This document shows positions 28,772 to 40,517 of a DNA stretch of 64,000 bases, piece after piece (position 1 is the first letter of the stretch; every line of letters begins with the position of its first letter). Source of the stretch: Caballeronia telluris (lineage in GTDB: Bacteria; Pseudomonadota; Gammaproteobacteria; Burkholderiales; Burkholderiaceae); assembly GCF_001544495.1 (NCBI RefSeq), contig NZ_FCNZ02000011.1, positions 124,001 to 188,000 on the forward strand, in the 5' to 3' direction. The position numbers and the translations under genes are program-made. The notes under the pieces are model-generated. The model was not told the origin of the DNA, did not search any database, and saw only the letters and a list, made by a program, of their open reading frames with translations.

Positions 28772-29398
28772 ATGCGACTCAGCACACGATTATCGGCGGC
28801 ACTCGCGTGCTGCGCAGCAGGACTCGTTACGATGAGCGCGCAGGCCGCGAGCGTTCGCGTACAGATCGTCGACCAGGCGGGCGCCGTCGTGCCCGACGCC
28901 ATCGTCTATGCGATGCCCGTCAACGGCAAGATACCGGCGACGAAGCCGGCAGGCGCGGTGATCGACCAGGTGAAGCGCCGCTTCGTGCCGCTCGTGTCCG
29001 TCGCGCAGACCGGCGCCGCGATCACGTTTCCCAACAAGGACAACATCGAGCACGACGTCTACTCGTTCTCGCCCGCGAAGCGCTTCGAGCTGAACCTGTA
29101 TCACGGCATTCCCGCGACGCCGGTCGTCTTCGACAAACCCGGTCTCGTGGTGATGGGCTGCAACATCCACGACTCGATGATCGCGTATCTGCTGATCGTG
29201 GATACGCCCTGGTTCGCGAAGACCGATGCAAGCGGCCAGGCCACCATCGACAATCTGCCCGCCGACGCCTATCGCGTCACCGCGTGGCACCCTCGCATGA
29301 GCGATCCGAACGCGCAGCCCACGCAGAAGGTCGGCGCAGGCACCGGCGACGCGGCGAAATTCACCTTGCAGTTGAAGCCCGAACAGAAGGTCGAATAG
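28772..29398 (+). CDS. Exported cupredoxin-like protein (methylamine-utilisation/plastocyanin-like)
   Basis: The 208-residue product begins with a signal peptide (MRLSTRLSAALACCAAGLVT, cleavage after AQA), then a beta-rich domain with the cupredoxin pattern: EHDVYSFSPAKRFELNLYHG and VVMGCNIHDSMIAYLLIVDT. His94, Cys130, His133 and Met136 are the likely copper ligands. Proteins of this kind are often labelled methylamine utilisation protein, though no methylamine genes are near. ATG at 28748 is an alternative start (eight residues longer). The gene starts 86 bases after the haemoglobin gene and ends eight bases before the GGDEF/EAL gene. Confidence 0.85.
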   Translation: MRLSTRLSAALACCAAGLVTMSAQAASVRVQIVDQAGAVVPDAIVYAMPVNGKIPATKPAGAVIDQVKRRFVPLVSVAQTGAAITFPNKDNIEHDVYSFSPAKRFELNLYHGIPATPVVFDKPGLVVMGCNIHDSMIAYLLIVDTPWFAKTDASGQATIDNLPADAYRVTAWHPRMSDPNAQPTQKVGAGTGDAAKFTLQLKPEQKVE

Positions 29399-29406
29399 GC
29401 GCGCCG

Positions 29407-31725
29407 ATGCGACTCCACAGCCTGCGTGCGCGGATTGCGCTGGTTTTCGTCCTGCTGATGCTGGCCGTGCAGGCGGCCGCGTTCGTCGTCATCAATTCGG
29501 TGATCACGTCGAACGCGCACCGCAACGCGAACGAGCAGTTGGCGGTCGCCGAGCGCGTGTTCAAGCAAGTGCTTCGAAGCAACGGCGAAAAGCTCACGCA
29601 GGCGGCGAGCGTCGTCGCGGCGGACTTCGGCTTCCGGCAGGCCATCGCGTCGCATGACGAGAAAACCGTGGCCTCGGCGCTCCGGAATCACGGCGACCGC
29701 ATCCACGCGGATATCGTGATGCTCGCGGACCTCGACGGCAAGCTGATCGCCGACAGCAGCGGCCCCGCGCACGAAGGCATGCCCTTCCCGTTCCCGAAAC
29801 TGCTGCGCGCCGTGGAGCGCAATGGCGACGCCTCGGCGATCGGCATGATCGACGGACGGCCGTACCAGCTGGTCGCGGTGCCGATCAAGGCGCCGTTGCC
29901 GATCGCGTGGGTCGCGATGGGTTTCGTCATCGACGACGACATGGCGCGCGAGATGAGCAGCCTGACCTCGCTCGACGTGTCGTTCATCGACCAGCGCGCC
30001 GACGGCCACTGGACCGCGCTCGCGAGTTCGTTGCCCGCAGCCGAGCGCCGTGCGTTGCAGGACCCGTCCAATCTGTCCGAAGAAAACTACGCGACGCGGC
30101 TCGTGCTCCTGAAGTCCGAAGGCGAGCCCGTTGCCGTCATGCTGCAACGTTCGCTCGCCGAGGCGCTCGCGCCGTTCCGGCGCCTGCAAACGACGCTCTT
30201 GCTCATCACACTCGCGGGCGTGCTCGTGTCGATCGTCGGCAGCATGTTCACGGCGCGCAGCGTCACGCGGCCGATCGCGGCACTCACGCAGTTTTCGCGG
30301 CGCATCGGCCAGGGCAATTACGCCGAGCCGATCGACGTGAAGCACCATGACGAAATGGGCGAACTCGCGAACGCGTTCAATCAGATGCAGCACGGCATCG
30401 CGGAACGCGAGCGGCGCATTACCGAACTCGCGTACATGGATCGCCTGACGGGTCTGCCGAACCGCGCGCTCTTTAACGACCGCCTCCAGCAGGCGATCGG
30501 CGTGGCGCTGCGCGCCGAGCATCCGCTCTCCGTGATGATGATGGACCTCGACCGCTTCAAGTATGTCAACGACACGCTCGGGCATCCCATCGGCGACCTG
30601 CTGCTGTGTGAAGTCGCGAAGCGCCTGCGCTCCGCCCTTCAGCGCGATACCGATACGGTCGCGCGTCTGGGCGGCGACGAGTTCGCCGTGCTGCTGCCCA
30701 CCGACGACATCGACGCCGCGAAGCTGATCGCCAACCGGATGCTGAAGGCGCTGGAAGAACCGATCACGATCGAAGGGCAACTCGTCGATGTGGGCGCGAG
30801 CATCGGCATTGTCACCTGCCCGCTTAACGGCGCCGACATGAACGTGCTGCTGCGCCGCGCCGACATCGCGATGTACGTGGCGAAGCGCGCGAATGCCGGT
30901 TATGCGCTCTACGACGAACGCCACGACCAGAACAGCGCAGAGCGGCTTTCGCTGATGAGCGAGTTGCGGCAGGCAGTCGAGCACGATCAGTTGACGCTCT
31001 ACTATCAGCCGAAGGTGGACCTGAGCACGCACAAGGTGAAGTACGTCGAGGCGCTGGTTCGCTGGGACCATCCGACGCGCGGCTTCATCTCCCCGGACCA
31101 GTTCATTCCGTTTGCCGAGCAGACCGGCTATATCAAGAGCATCTCGCGCTGGGTGGCCGACAAGGCCATCCAGCAGTGCTCGCTGTGGCACGCGCAAGGC
31201 ATCGAACTGGCGGTCTCTGTGAACGTGTCGGCGCGCGAGTTGATCCAGTCGTCGCTGCCCGACACGTTCAGTGCGCTACTGCGCAAGTACCGCGTGGCTC
31301 CCGAGTGGATCTGGATTGAGATCACGGAGAGCGCGATCATGGACGATCCGAATCACGCCATCGAAACGCTGGACCGCCTGCATGCGCTCGGCATTCGCCT
31401 GTCGATCGACGACTTCGGCACCGGCTATTCGTCGCTGTCGTATCTGAAGCGCATGCCCGTCGACGAGTTGAAGATCGACAAGTCCTTCGTGATGGGCATG
31501 TTCGATCACAAGGACGACGAGACCATCGTGCGTTCGACCATCGACCTCGGTCACAACATGGGACTGAAGGTGGTGGCGGAGGGTGTAGAAAGCGAAGCGA
31601 TGCTGCTGCGCCTGAAGGACCTGCGCTGCGACCTCGCGCAGGGCTTTCATCTGAGCCGGCCGCTGCCGCCCGCGAAGCTGGAGGCGTGGCTGCAAGAGTG
31701 GCAGGAATCCGCCGAGACCGCATGA
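29407..31725 (+). CDS. Membrane GGDEF-EAL protein with extracytoplasmic sensor and HAMP domain
   Basis: The 772-residue protein has two transmembrane helices (about 8-30 and 260-280) around a periplasmic Cache-like sensor of some 230 residues, then HAMP (about 281-335), GGDEF (about 345-505) and EAL (about 520-765). The diguanylate cyclase site is intact (ARLGGDEFAVLL near 421) and the phosphodiesterase site also looks intact (EALVRW near 546, DDFGTGYSS near 668), so either activity is possible. The sensor would face the periplasm, where the haemoglobin and cupredoxin encoded upstream reside; a link is inferred. The gene starts eight bases after the cupredoxin stop and ends at a strong terminator. 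Confidence 0.95.
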   Translation: MRLHSLRARIALVFVLLMLAVQAAAFVVINSVITSNAHRNANEQLAVAERVFKQVLRSNGEKLTQAASVVAADFGFRQAIASHDEKTVASALRNHGDRIHADIVMLADLDGKLIADSSGPAHEGMPFPFPKLLRAVERNGDASAIGMIDGRPYQLVAVPIKAPLPIAWVAMGFVIDDDMAREMSSLTSLDVSFIDQRADGHWTALASSLPAAERRALQDPSNLSEENYATRLVLLKSEGEPVAVMLQRSLAEALAPFRRLQTTLLLITLAGVLVSIVGSMFTARSVTRPIAALTQFSRRIGQGNYAEPIDVKHHDEMGELANAFNQMQHGIAERERRITELAYMDRLTGLPNRALFNDRLQQAIGVALRAEHPLSVMMMDLDRFKYVNDTLGHPIGDLLLCEVAKRLRSALQRDTDTVARLGGDEFAVLLPTDDIDAAKLIANRMLKALEEPITIEGQLVDVGASIGIVTCPLNGADMNVLLRRADIAMYVAKRANAGYALYDERHDQNSAERLSLMSELRQAVEHDQLTLYYQPKVDLSTHKVKYVEALVRWDHPTRGFISPDQFIPFAEQTGYIKSISRWVADKAIQQCSLWHAQGIELAVSVNVSARELIQSSLPDTFSALLRKYRVAPEWIWIEITESAIMDDPNHAIETLDRLHALGIRLSIDDFGTGYSSLSYLKRMPVDELKIDKSFVMGMFDHKDDETIVRSTIDLGHNMGLKVVAEGVESEAMLLRLKDLRCDLAQGFHLSRPLPPAKLEAWLQEWQESAETA

Positions 31726-31727
31726 AA

Positions 31728-31755
31728 AAGCCCGCGTTCGTGAGAACGCGGGCTT
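31728..31755. terminator. Bidirectional terminator between GGDEF/EAL and dihydropyrimidinase genes
   Basis: Arms AAGCCCGCGTTC and GAACGCGGGCTT pair perfectly around a GTGA loop. On the minus strand the stem is followed by TTTTTC, on the plus strand by a weaker T run; it lies in the 52-base gap between two convergent operons and should end both. Confidence 0.88.
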
Positions 31756-31777
31756 GCCTTCAGATGAGACGCGAGGC

Positions 31778-34785
<3,008 letters not shown>

Positions 34786-34828
34786 CGATGCATCTCCACT
34801 CGAATCGTTGTGATGGCGACTTTCAATG

Positions 34829-36115
34829 TCAAGCCGCCTTGGCGGGCTCTTCGGCATCGACGCGCGCCGGGTTGTTCGGATGCGTGGTCCAGTTCGCGTA
34901 TTCGCCCGCGTCCACGCGCTCCATCGTGATGCATTGCTCGACCGGGCAAACATGCATGCACAAATTGCACCCGACGCATTCGGCATCCACCACGTCGAAA
35001 TGACGCACGCCGTCCTTCTCGCGCGTGATCGCCTGGTGCGACGTGTCTTCGCATGCGATGTGGCACAGGCCGCACTTGATGCACTTGTCCTGGTCGATGC
35101 GCGCCTTGATGTCGTACTTGAGGTTCAGGTACTTCCAGTCCGTGACGTTGGACACCGCGCGGCCGCGGATGTCGTCGAGCGTGGCGTAGCCCTTCTCGTC
35201 CATCCAGTTCGAGAGGCCGTCGGCGAGATCGGAGACGATCCGAAATCCATAGTGCATCGCCGCCGTGCACACCTGTACGCTGCCCGCACCCAGCACGATG
35301 AACTCGGCGGCATCGCGCCAGTTAGTGATGCCGCCGATGCCGGAGATCGGCAGGTTCGGCGTTTCGATGTCGCGTGCGATTTCCGCAACCATGTTGAGCG
35401 CGATCGGCTTGACCGCCGGTCCGCAATAGCCGCCGTGCGTGCCCTTGCCGTCGACGGTCGGCATCGGCGCCATCTCGTCGAGATCGACCGCGACGATCGA
35501 GTTGATCGTGTTGATGAGCGATACGCCGTCCGCGCCGCCCTTGTACGCGGCGCGCGAACCGACGCGAATGTCGGTGATGTTCGGCGTGAGCTTCACGAGA
35601 CACGGCAGCTTCGTGCCTTCCTTGACCCAGCGCGTGACCATCTCGACATACTCCGGCACCTGGCCGACCGCCGCGCCCATGCCGCGCTCGCTCATGCCAT
35701 GCGGACAGCCGAAGTTGAGTTCGACGGCGTCAGCGCCCGTGTCCTCGACGAGCGGCAGGATCCATTTCCAGTCGCGCTCGTTGCAGGGCACCATCAGCGA
35801 GACGATCAGCGCGCGGTCCGGCCAGTCGCGCTTCACTTGCGCGATCTCACGCAGGTTCACGTCGAGTGGACGGTCGGTGATCAGTTCGATGTTGTTCAGT
35901 CCCGCCATGCGCTGGCCGTTCCACTGCACCGCGCCATAGCGCGAGCTGACGTTCACCACATGCGGATCGAGTCCGAGCGTCTTCCACACGACGCCGCCCC
36001 AACCCGCCTCGAAGGCGCGGTTGACGTTGTAGGCCTTGTCGGTGGGCGGCGCGGACGCAAGCCAGAAAGGATTCGGCGAAGTGATGCCGGCAATCGTGCA
36101 ACGCAGGTCGGCCAT
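34829..36115 (-). CDS. preA: NAD-dependent dihydropyrimidine dehydrogenase subunit PreA
   Basis: The 428-residue product is the catalytic subunit: a DHOD-like FMN barrel (DLRCTIAGITSPNPFWLASA, then VELNFGCPHGMSERGMGAAV with the catalytic-loop Cys, and PISGIGGITNWRDAAEFIVL) followed by a ferredoxin-type C terminus with two [4Fe-4S] motifs, CIKCGLCHIACEDTSH and CVGCNLCMHVCPVEQC. With PreT it reduces uracil or thymine to the 5,6-dihydro form. It lies 39 bases after preT and 43 bases before the transporter gene on the same strand. Confidence 0.96.
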   Translation of the reverse strand: MADLRCTIAGITSPNPFWLASAPPTDKAYNVNRAFEAGWGGVVWKTLGLDPHVVNVSSRYGAVQWNGQRMAGLNNIELITDRPLDVNLREIAQVKRDWPDRALIVSLMVPCNERDWKWILPLVEDTGADAVELNFGCPHGMSERGMGAAVGQVPEYVEMVTRWVKEGTKLPCLVKLTPNITDIRVGSRAAYKGGADGVSLINTINSIVAVDLDEMAPMPTVDGKGTHGGYCGPAVKPIALNMVAEIARDIETPNLPISGIGGITNWRDAAEFIVLGAGSVQVCTAAMHYGFRIVSDLADGLSNWMDEKGYATLDDIRGRAVSNVTDWKYLNLKYDIKARIDQDKCIKCGLCHIACEDTSHQAITREKDGVRHFDVVDAECVGCNLCMHVCPVEQCITMERVDAGEYANWTTHPNNPARVDAEEPAKAA

Positions 36116-36154
36116 GTCGATGGGCTCCGTATCGTGTTCGTGGGGTCTTGCCGG

Positions 36155-37489
36155 TCAGGCGGCCTTGATGGCGGTCAGCGCGAACGAAGCATCGATCGAC
36201 GCCGCCGCGAGCTTGCCGTCCTGCACCGCCTGCACCGTGAGGTCGAGTCCTTCGTGCCTCGCGCAGTCGCCGCCGGCCCATACTTTGGCGAGCGTCGTCT
36301 GACGGTTTTCATCGGTGGCGATGCGGTTGCCGTCGAGCGTCAGCAGTTCGTTCTCCAGTCCGACAGCGACGAGCGTCTGGCCGATCGCCTTCAGCACCAT
36401 GTCGGCTTCGATCATGAAGCGCTCGCCTTCGCGCTCGAACTCGACGGCGCTCACGCGACCATCGGCACCGATCATGCGTATCGGCCGCGCATGCGTGACG
36501 AGCGTGACGCCGTTCATCTGCGCGAACTCGCGCTCGGCCCAGGTTGCGCTCATCTGTTCGACGCCGCGTCGATACACCATCGTTACCGAATCCGCCCCGA
36601 GCTTGCGGCTTTGCACCGCCGCGTCGACCGCCGTGTTGCCGCCGCCGATCACCACCACGCGCCGGCCGACGGGCACGGTCGCGAGATCGTCGGCCTGCCG
36701 CACTTGCTCGATGAAATCGACCGCGTTCATCACGCCCTCGAGCGCTTCGCCATCGAGCGCAAGCGCACGTACACCGCCAAGTCCGATCGCGAGGAACACT
36801 GCGTCGTATTGCTTGCGAAGATCGTCGAGCGTCACATCGCGGCCTAGCATCACGCCCTGTTTCAGTTCGATGCCGCCAATCGAGTAAAGCCATTCGACTT
36901 CGCGCTGCGCGAAGTCCTCGACGGTCTTGTACGCCGCGATGCCGTATTCGTTCAGACCGCCGGGCTTCGCGCGCGGATCGAAGATCGTCGCGCGATGGCC
37001 GGCAAGCGCAAGGCGATGTGCGCATGCGAGCCCCGCGGGTCCCGCGCCGACGACCGCGATATGCCGGCCCGTATCGGCGGCGCGTTTGAACAGATGTTCG
37101 CCGCGCGCCATCGCCCAGTCGGTGGCGTGCCGCTGAAGTGCGCCGATCGCGACCGGCTTGTCGCCCGGATGATTGCGTACGCATGCGCCTTCGCAAAGAA
37201 TCTCTGTCGGGCAGACCCGCGCACACATGCCGCCAAGCGGATTTGCCGAGAGAATGTCGGTCGCCGCGCCCTTCAAATTGCCGTTGCCGATCTTGCGGAT
37301 GAAGCTCGGGATGTCGATGGACGTCGGGCACGCCTGAATGCACGGCGCGTCGTAGCAATAGTGACAGCGGCTCGATGCCGCCGCGGCGGCGGTCGCGTCG
37401 AGCAAGGGCGCGACGTCGGAGAACTCGCACGCGAGCTGTTCCTGCGAGAGGCGATGCGCCGCAATGTCGCCGGTTTGCTTCATGGTCAT
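36155..37489 (-). CDS. preT: NAD-dependent dihydropyrimidine dehydrogenase subunit PreT
   Basis: The 444-residue protein is the electron-input subunit. The N terminus holds the cysteine-rich Fe-S region (CHYCYDAPCIQACPTSIDIP and CARVCPTEILCEGACVRN); an FAD site follows (HIAVVGAGPAGLACAHRLAL), then an NAD(P) site (RVVVIGGGNTAVDAAVQSRK) and a closing flavin motif (KVWAGGDCARHEGLDLTVQA). This is the glutamate-synthase-small-subunit fold found in PreT and in the N-terminal half of eukaryotic dihydropyrimidine dehydrogenase. It passes electrons from NADH to PreA. It is the second gene of the operon. Confidence 0.96.
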   Translation of the reverse strand: MTMKQTGDIAAHRLSQEQLACEFSDVAPLLDATAAAAASSRCHYCYDAPCIQACPTSIDIPSFIRKIGNGNLKGAATDILSANPLGGMCARVCPTEILCEGACVRNHPGDKPVAIGALQRHATDWAMARGEHLFKRAADTGRHIAVVGAGPAGLACAHRLALAGHRATIFDPRAKPGGLNEYGIAAYKTVEDFAQREVEWLYSIGGIELKQGVMLGRDVTLDDLRKQYDAVFLAIGLGGVRALALDGEALEGVMNAVDFIEQVRQADDLATVPVGRRVVVIGGGNTAVDAAVQSRKLGADSVTMVYRRGVEQMSATWAEREFAQMNGVTLVTHARPIRMIGADGRVSAVEFEREGERFMIEADMVLKAIGQTLVAVGLENELLTLDGNRIATDENRQTTLAKVWAGGDCARHEGLDLTVQAVQDGKLAAASIDASFALTAIKAA

Positions 37490-37585
37490 ACGCGTTCCTT
37501 CGTCAAGATGAAGACGTAGCCGTGCCCGCCGGCTTCGCGCAACGCGAAGCCGGGACGGCGCTGCAACAGCGAAGTTGATCAGGCG

Positions 37586-38878
37586 TTACGAGGCTGGTTC
37601 GGATGCGCGTCCGAGCATCGCGTGAAGCAGGACGTTGGCGCCCGCCTCGATCCATTCCTGCGATGCGTCTTCGATCTCGTTGTGACTGATGCCATCGACG
37701 CAAGGCACGAAGACCATCGACGTGGGCGCAACTTGCGACAGATAGCACGCGTCGTGTCCCGCGCCCGACACCATGTCGCGATGCGAATAGCCGAAGCGTT
37801 CCGCAGCCGCGCGCACGGACTTCACGCAGGCTGCGTCGAACGCGACGGGCGCGTAATAGAAGATCTGTTCGAGTTCGGTCTGAAGGCCGATGCCGTCCGC
37901 GATGCGCGCAACGCCTTCGCGCAGTTCGGCATCCATCTGCGCGAGCACGGCATCGTCGGGATGACGAAAGTCGACGGTGAAGAACACGCGGCCTGGAATC
38001 ACGTTGCGTGAGTTCGGGTGGACCTGCATCATGCCGACCGTCGCGCAGGCGAGCGGCGCATGATCGAGGCCGATGCGGTTGACGAGATCGACCACGCGCG
38101 ACGCGCCGAGCAATGCGTCCTTGCGGCGCGGCATCGGCGTCGGACCTGCATGGGCTTCCTGGCCCGTCAGCGTGATCTCGTACCAGCGCTGGCCCTGCGC
38201 ATCCGTGACGACGCCGATCGTCTTTTTCTCCGCTTCGAGAATCGGCCCCTGTTCGATGTGAAGTTCGAAAGCCGCATGCAGTCGACGTCCGCCGCACGGC
38301 ACATCGCCTGCATAGCCGATGCGCCTGAGTTCCTCGCCAATCGTCTTGCCGTCCACGTCCTTGCGCGAAAGACCGTAGTCCAGCGTGAAGACCCCGGCGA
38401 ACACGCCCGATGCGACCATCGCCGGTGCGAAGCGCGAGCCTTCCTCATTGGTCCAGATCACGACTTCGATCGGATGCTCGGTCTCGATCGCGTGATCGTT
38501 GAGCGTGCGGATCACTTCGAGGCCACCGAGCACGCCATAGATGCCGTCGAAGCGGCCGCCCGTCGGCTGCGAATCCGCGTGCGAACCCGTGATGACCGGC
38601 AGCGCATCGAGGTTGCGTCCGGCGCGGCGCATGAAGACGTTCCCCATCTGATCGACGCTGATCGTGCAGCCCGCCTCCTTCGCCCAGCTCACGATGAGAT
38701 CGCGGCCCTCGCGGTCGAGATCGGTCAGCGCGAGACGACAGACACCGCCTTTAGGCGTCGCGCCGATTTTTGCCATCGTCATCAGGCTGTCCCACAGGCG
38801 CTGACCGTTCACTTGGAGCGATGTATCGAGACCAGCCGCTTCGTTTGCATTCGTAGTTGCATCCGTTACCGCGTTCAT
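37586..38878 (-). CDS. M20-family N-carbamoyl amino acid hydrolase, probable beta-ureidopropionase
   Basis: The 430-residue product is a HyuC/allantoate-amidohydrolase-type M20 enzyme. Metal and substrate residues are visible: ITGSHADSQPTGGRFDGIYG, IWTNEEGSRFAPAMVASGVF, FELHIEQGPILEAEKKTIGV, LTGQEAHAGPTPMPRRKDAL and GAGHDACYLS. In this operon it most likely removes the carbamoyl group from N-carbamoyl-beta-alanine (third step of reductive pyrimidine breakdown), giving beta-alanine, CO2 and NH3; a role on allantoate or hydantoin products cannot be excluded. ATG at 38878 has an AAGGAG site. It is the promoter-proximal gene, followed by preT after 96 bases. Confidence 0.93.
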   Translation of the reverse strand: MNAVTDATTNANEAAGLDTSLQVNGQRLWDSLMTMAKIGATPKGGVCRLALTDLDREGRDLIVSWAKEAGCTISVDQMGNVFMRRAGRNLDALPVITGSHADSQPTGGRFDGIYGVLGGLEVIRTLNDHAIETEHPIEVVIWTNEEGSRFAPAMVASGVFAGVFTLDYGLSRKDVDGKTIGEELRRIGYAGDVPCGGRRLHAAFELHIEQGPILEAEKKTIGVVTDAQGQRWYEITLTGQEAHAGPTPMPRRKDALLGASRVVDLVNRIGLDHAPLACATVGMMQVHPNSRNVIPGRVFFTVDFRHPDDAVLAQMDAELREGVARIADGIGLQTELEQIFYYAPVAFDAACVKSVRAAAERFGYSHRDMVSGAGHDACYLSQVAPTSMVFVPCVDGISHNEIEDASQEWIEAGANVLLHAMLGRASEPAS

Positions 38879-39021
38879 TCGATTCGCTCCTTCAATCGTG
38901 GCTGAGGGGACATGAAACTGGTGCATCCGCGTAGCATCGTGGCGCGCTGCCGCACGTAGCCGGTGCACTTTTTTTCTTTCTAAGGGATGATCCTGATGCT
39001 GCGTTCCGCTGCTTAGCGAAT

Positions 39022-39067
39022 CCTGTCCGGTTGGACAGGTTGTAGCCGATTAAAATAAGCAAATCAA
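39022..39067 (-). promoter_or_regulatory. Promoter and operator of the pyrimidine-degradation operon
   Basis: On the minus strand, TTGATT (39062-39067) and TACAAC (39039-39044) are spaced by exactly 17 bases. Just downstream and touching the -10 lies the perfect 7-base inverted repeat CCTGTCC/GGACAGG (39022-39039, four-base centre). A repressor bound there would block transcription start. The divergent TetR gene is the natural candidate for the binding protein. The whole spacer between the two genes is 349 bases (38879-39227), and I see nothing else in it. Confidence 0.7.
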
Positions 39068-39227
39068 TGTGTTTCGTGTGCTGCAATACAGAGCGAGAAG
39101 CGTGCCATTGCGACGCAACATGGCGCTTTTTAACAAGCCTGTTCGCTGGATGGAGCCGCGTTAAGCGAACGGACCGATATGAGTGGAACAGGCGCGACAG
39201 GGCTTGCAAGCCGCGCGAGGCGAAACG

Positions 39228-39932
39228 ATGAGACACGACGATGCAGCAGCCGACGCACTAGAAAGCGACACCGCCGCTGCGCCTTTGCGGCGCCGCAAGG
39301 CGCACATTCGCGAATCGAACGAAGCCCACTTGCTGGCGTGTGCGGAAGCGGTGTTCGCCGAACGCGGACTGGAGGGCGCGAGCACCGCGATGATCGCGGA
39401 GCGCGCGGGTTTGCCCAAAGCCAACTTGCATTACTACTTTCCGACCAAGCTCGCACTCTATCGGCGTGTGCTCGAAGACGTCTTCGAAGACTGGCATCGC
39501 GCGGCCGATACGTTCGAATGCAGCGACGACCCGGTCGAAGCAATCGGCGGTTATGTGCGCGCGAAGATGGAATTGTCGAGGCGCCGGCCGCTCGGCTCGA
39601 AGGTGTGGGCGAGCGAGATCATTCACGGCGCGCAGCACATGCAGGACATCCTGGGGGAACGCGTAAAGCCCTGGCTCGATTCGCGCGTGAGCGTGATCGA
39701 ACATTGGGTCGCGCGCGGACTGCTCGCGCCGGTCGACGCGCAGACGCTCATGTTTCTGATCTGGGCAACGACGCAGCACTACGCCGACTTCGACGCGCAG
39801 ATCCGCGCGCTAAAGGGCAAGCGCGCGCTGACGCAAAAGGCCTTCGATACCGCGACGGAAGAAGTCGTACGGCTCGTGATTCGCGCATGCGGAGCGGTGT
39901 CGCCAGCGGACAGCCAGGCGACGCGCACATAG
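39228..39932 (+). CDS. RutR-like TetR-family regulator
   Basis: The 234-residue protein has a TetR helix-turn-helix (AEAVFAERGLEGASTAMIAE, then GLPKANLHYYFPTKLALYRR) and a C-terminal domain resembling E. coli RutR: WASEIIHGAQHMQDILGERV and LMFLIWATTQHYADFDAQIR. RutR senses uracil or thymine and represses pyrimidine use genes; here it is divergent from the reductive pyrimidine operon, which fits. ATG at 39228 is preferred over the earlier 39183 because of a GAGG site and the family length; the N-terminal 35 residues are charged and may be flexible. A strong terminator follows immediately. Confidence 0.9.
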   Translation: MRHDDAAADALESDTAAAPLRRRKAHIRESNEAHLLACAEAVFAERGLEGASTAMIAERAGLPKANLHYYFPTKLALYRRVLEDVFEDWHRAADTFECSDDPVEAIGGYVRAKMELSRRRPLGSKVWASEIIHGAQHMQDILGERVKPWLDSRVSVIEHWVARGLLAPVDAQTLMFLIWATTQHYADFDAQIRALKGKRALTQKAFDTATEEVVRLVIRACGAVSPADSQATRT

Positions 39933-39968
39933 AAAATCGCCTGACGCTTGGAAGCGTCAGGCGATTTT
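39933..39968. terminator. Strong terminator after the TetR gene
   Basis: Arms AAAATCGCCTGACGCTT and AAGCGTCAGGCGATTTT (17 bases each) are perfectly complementary with two bases between, followed by CTTT. It starts on the base after the TetR stop. With T-rich ends on both sides it can also end the convergent DUF4148 transcript. Confidence 0.9.
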
Positions 39969-39980
39969 CTTTAAGCATCA

Positions 39981-39999
39981 CGAAGCCGCGAAGGCTTCG
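39981..39999 (-). terminator. Small hairpin downstream of the DUF4148 gene
   Basis: CGAAGCC and GGCTTCG form a 7-base stem with a five-base loop, 17 bases past the stop of the minus-strand DUF4148 gene. Only a weak T run follows, so the stronger hairpin at 39933-39968 probably does most of the work. Confidence 0.4.
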
Positions 40000-40016
40000 C
40001 GTCGAACCACTTTGGC

Positions 40017-40331
40017 TTAGTGACCGAAGTAGATCGAGTCGGGACCGGACGTCGGTGCAACGCGCAGGCCCGAAGCCGAGCTACCGGCGGTCGAAGGACC
40101 GTAGCCAGTCGCCGCATTGCCTTGTTCGGCGTTCACGCGAGCTTGCGCTGCCTGAATGTTCTGCGGGTAATTCACGCGATCCGTCGACGGGTTGTAGCCA
40201 GCGCGTTCGAGTTGAACCAGTTCGGCGCGAACTTCGGCGCGCGTGACGGGTGCGTTGTTTTGAGCGAACGCGAACGTCGGAGCAGCCAGAGCCGAAGCGA
40301 TGACGAGTGCGGGAACGAATGCCTTGATCAT
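40017..40331 (-). CDS. DUF4148 domain protein, exported
   Basis: The 104-residue product has a signal peptide (MIKAFVPALVIASALAAPTF, cleavage after AFA) and the DUF4148 pattern VTRAEVRAELVQLERAGYNP with downstream YPQNIQAAQARVNA. These small periplasmic proteins are abundant and paralogous in Burkholderia relatives; function is unknown. GGAGG lies ten bases before the start. It stands alone between the TetR gene and the hut operon. Confidence 0.93.
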   Translation of the reverse strand: MIKAFVPALVIASALAAPTFAFAQNNAPVTRAEVRAELVQLERAGYNPSTDRVNYPQNIQAAQARVNAEQGNAATGYGPSTAGSSASGLRVAPTSGPDSIYFGH

Positions 40332-40517
40332 GATGAACCTCCAATATCTTGTTTTGAGAAATGCAAGGAACCGGAAGCCTTTTATTAAGTTTCTGATTCG
40401 CTTTGCTTGAAAACAAGTTTAGGCGTGGGCTCATCTAGGGGAAACCCCTATTTGCGCGAAACATTATTGTCTGTTTCACAATAGTGTTACTGCGTCTATC
40501 GGCGCGATTGACGCGCT

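Noticed and set aside
28807..31725. 972-codon version of the GGDEF/EAL protein
   Set aside because: The first 200 residues are an out-of-frame reading of the cupredoxin gene; the ATG at 29407 has a normal transmembrane start right after that gene.
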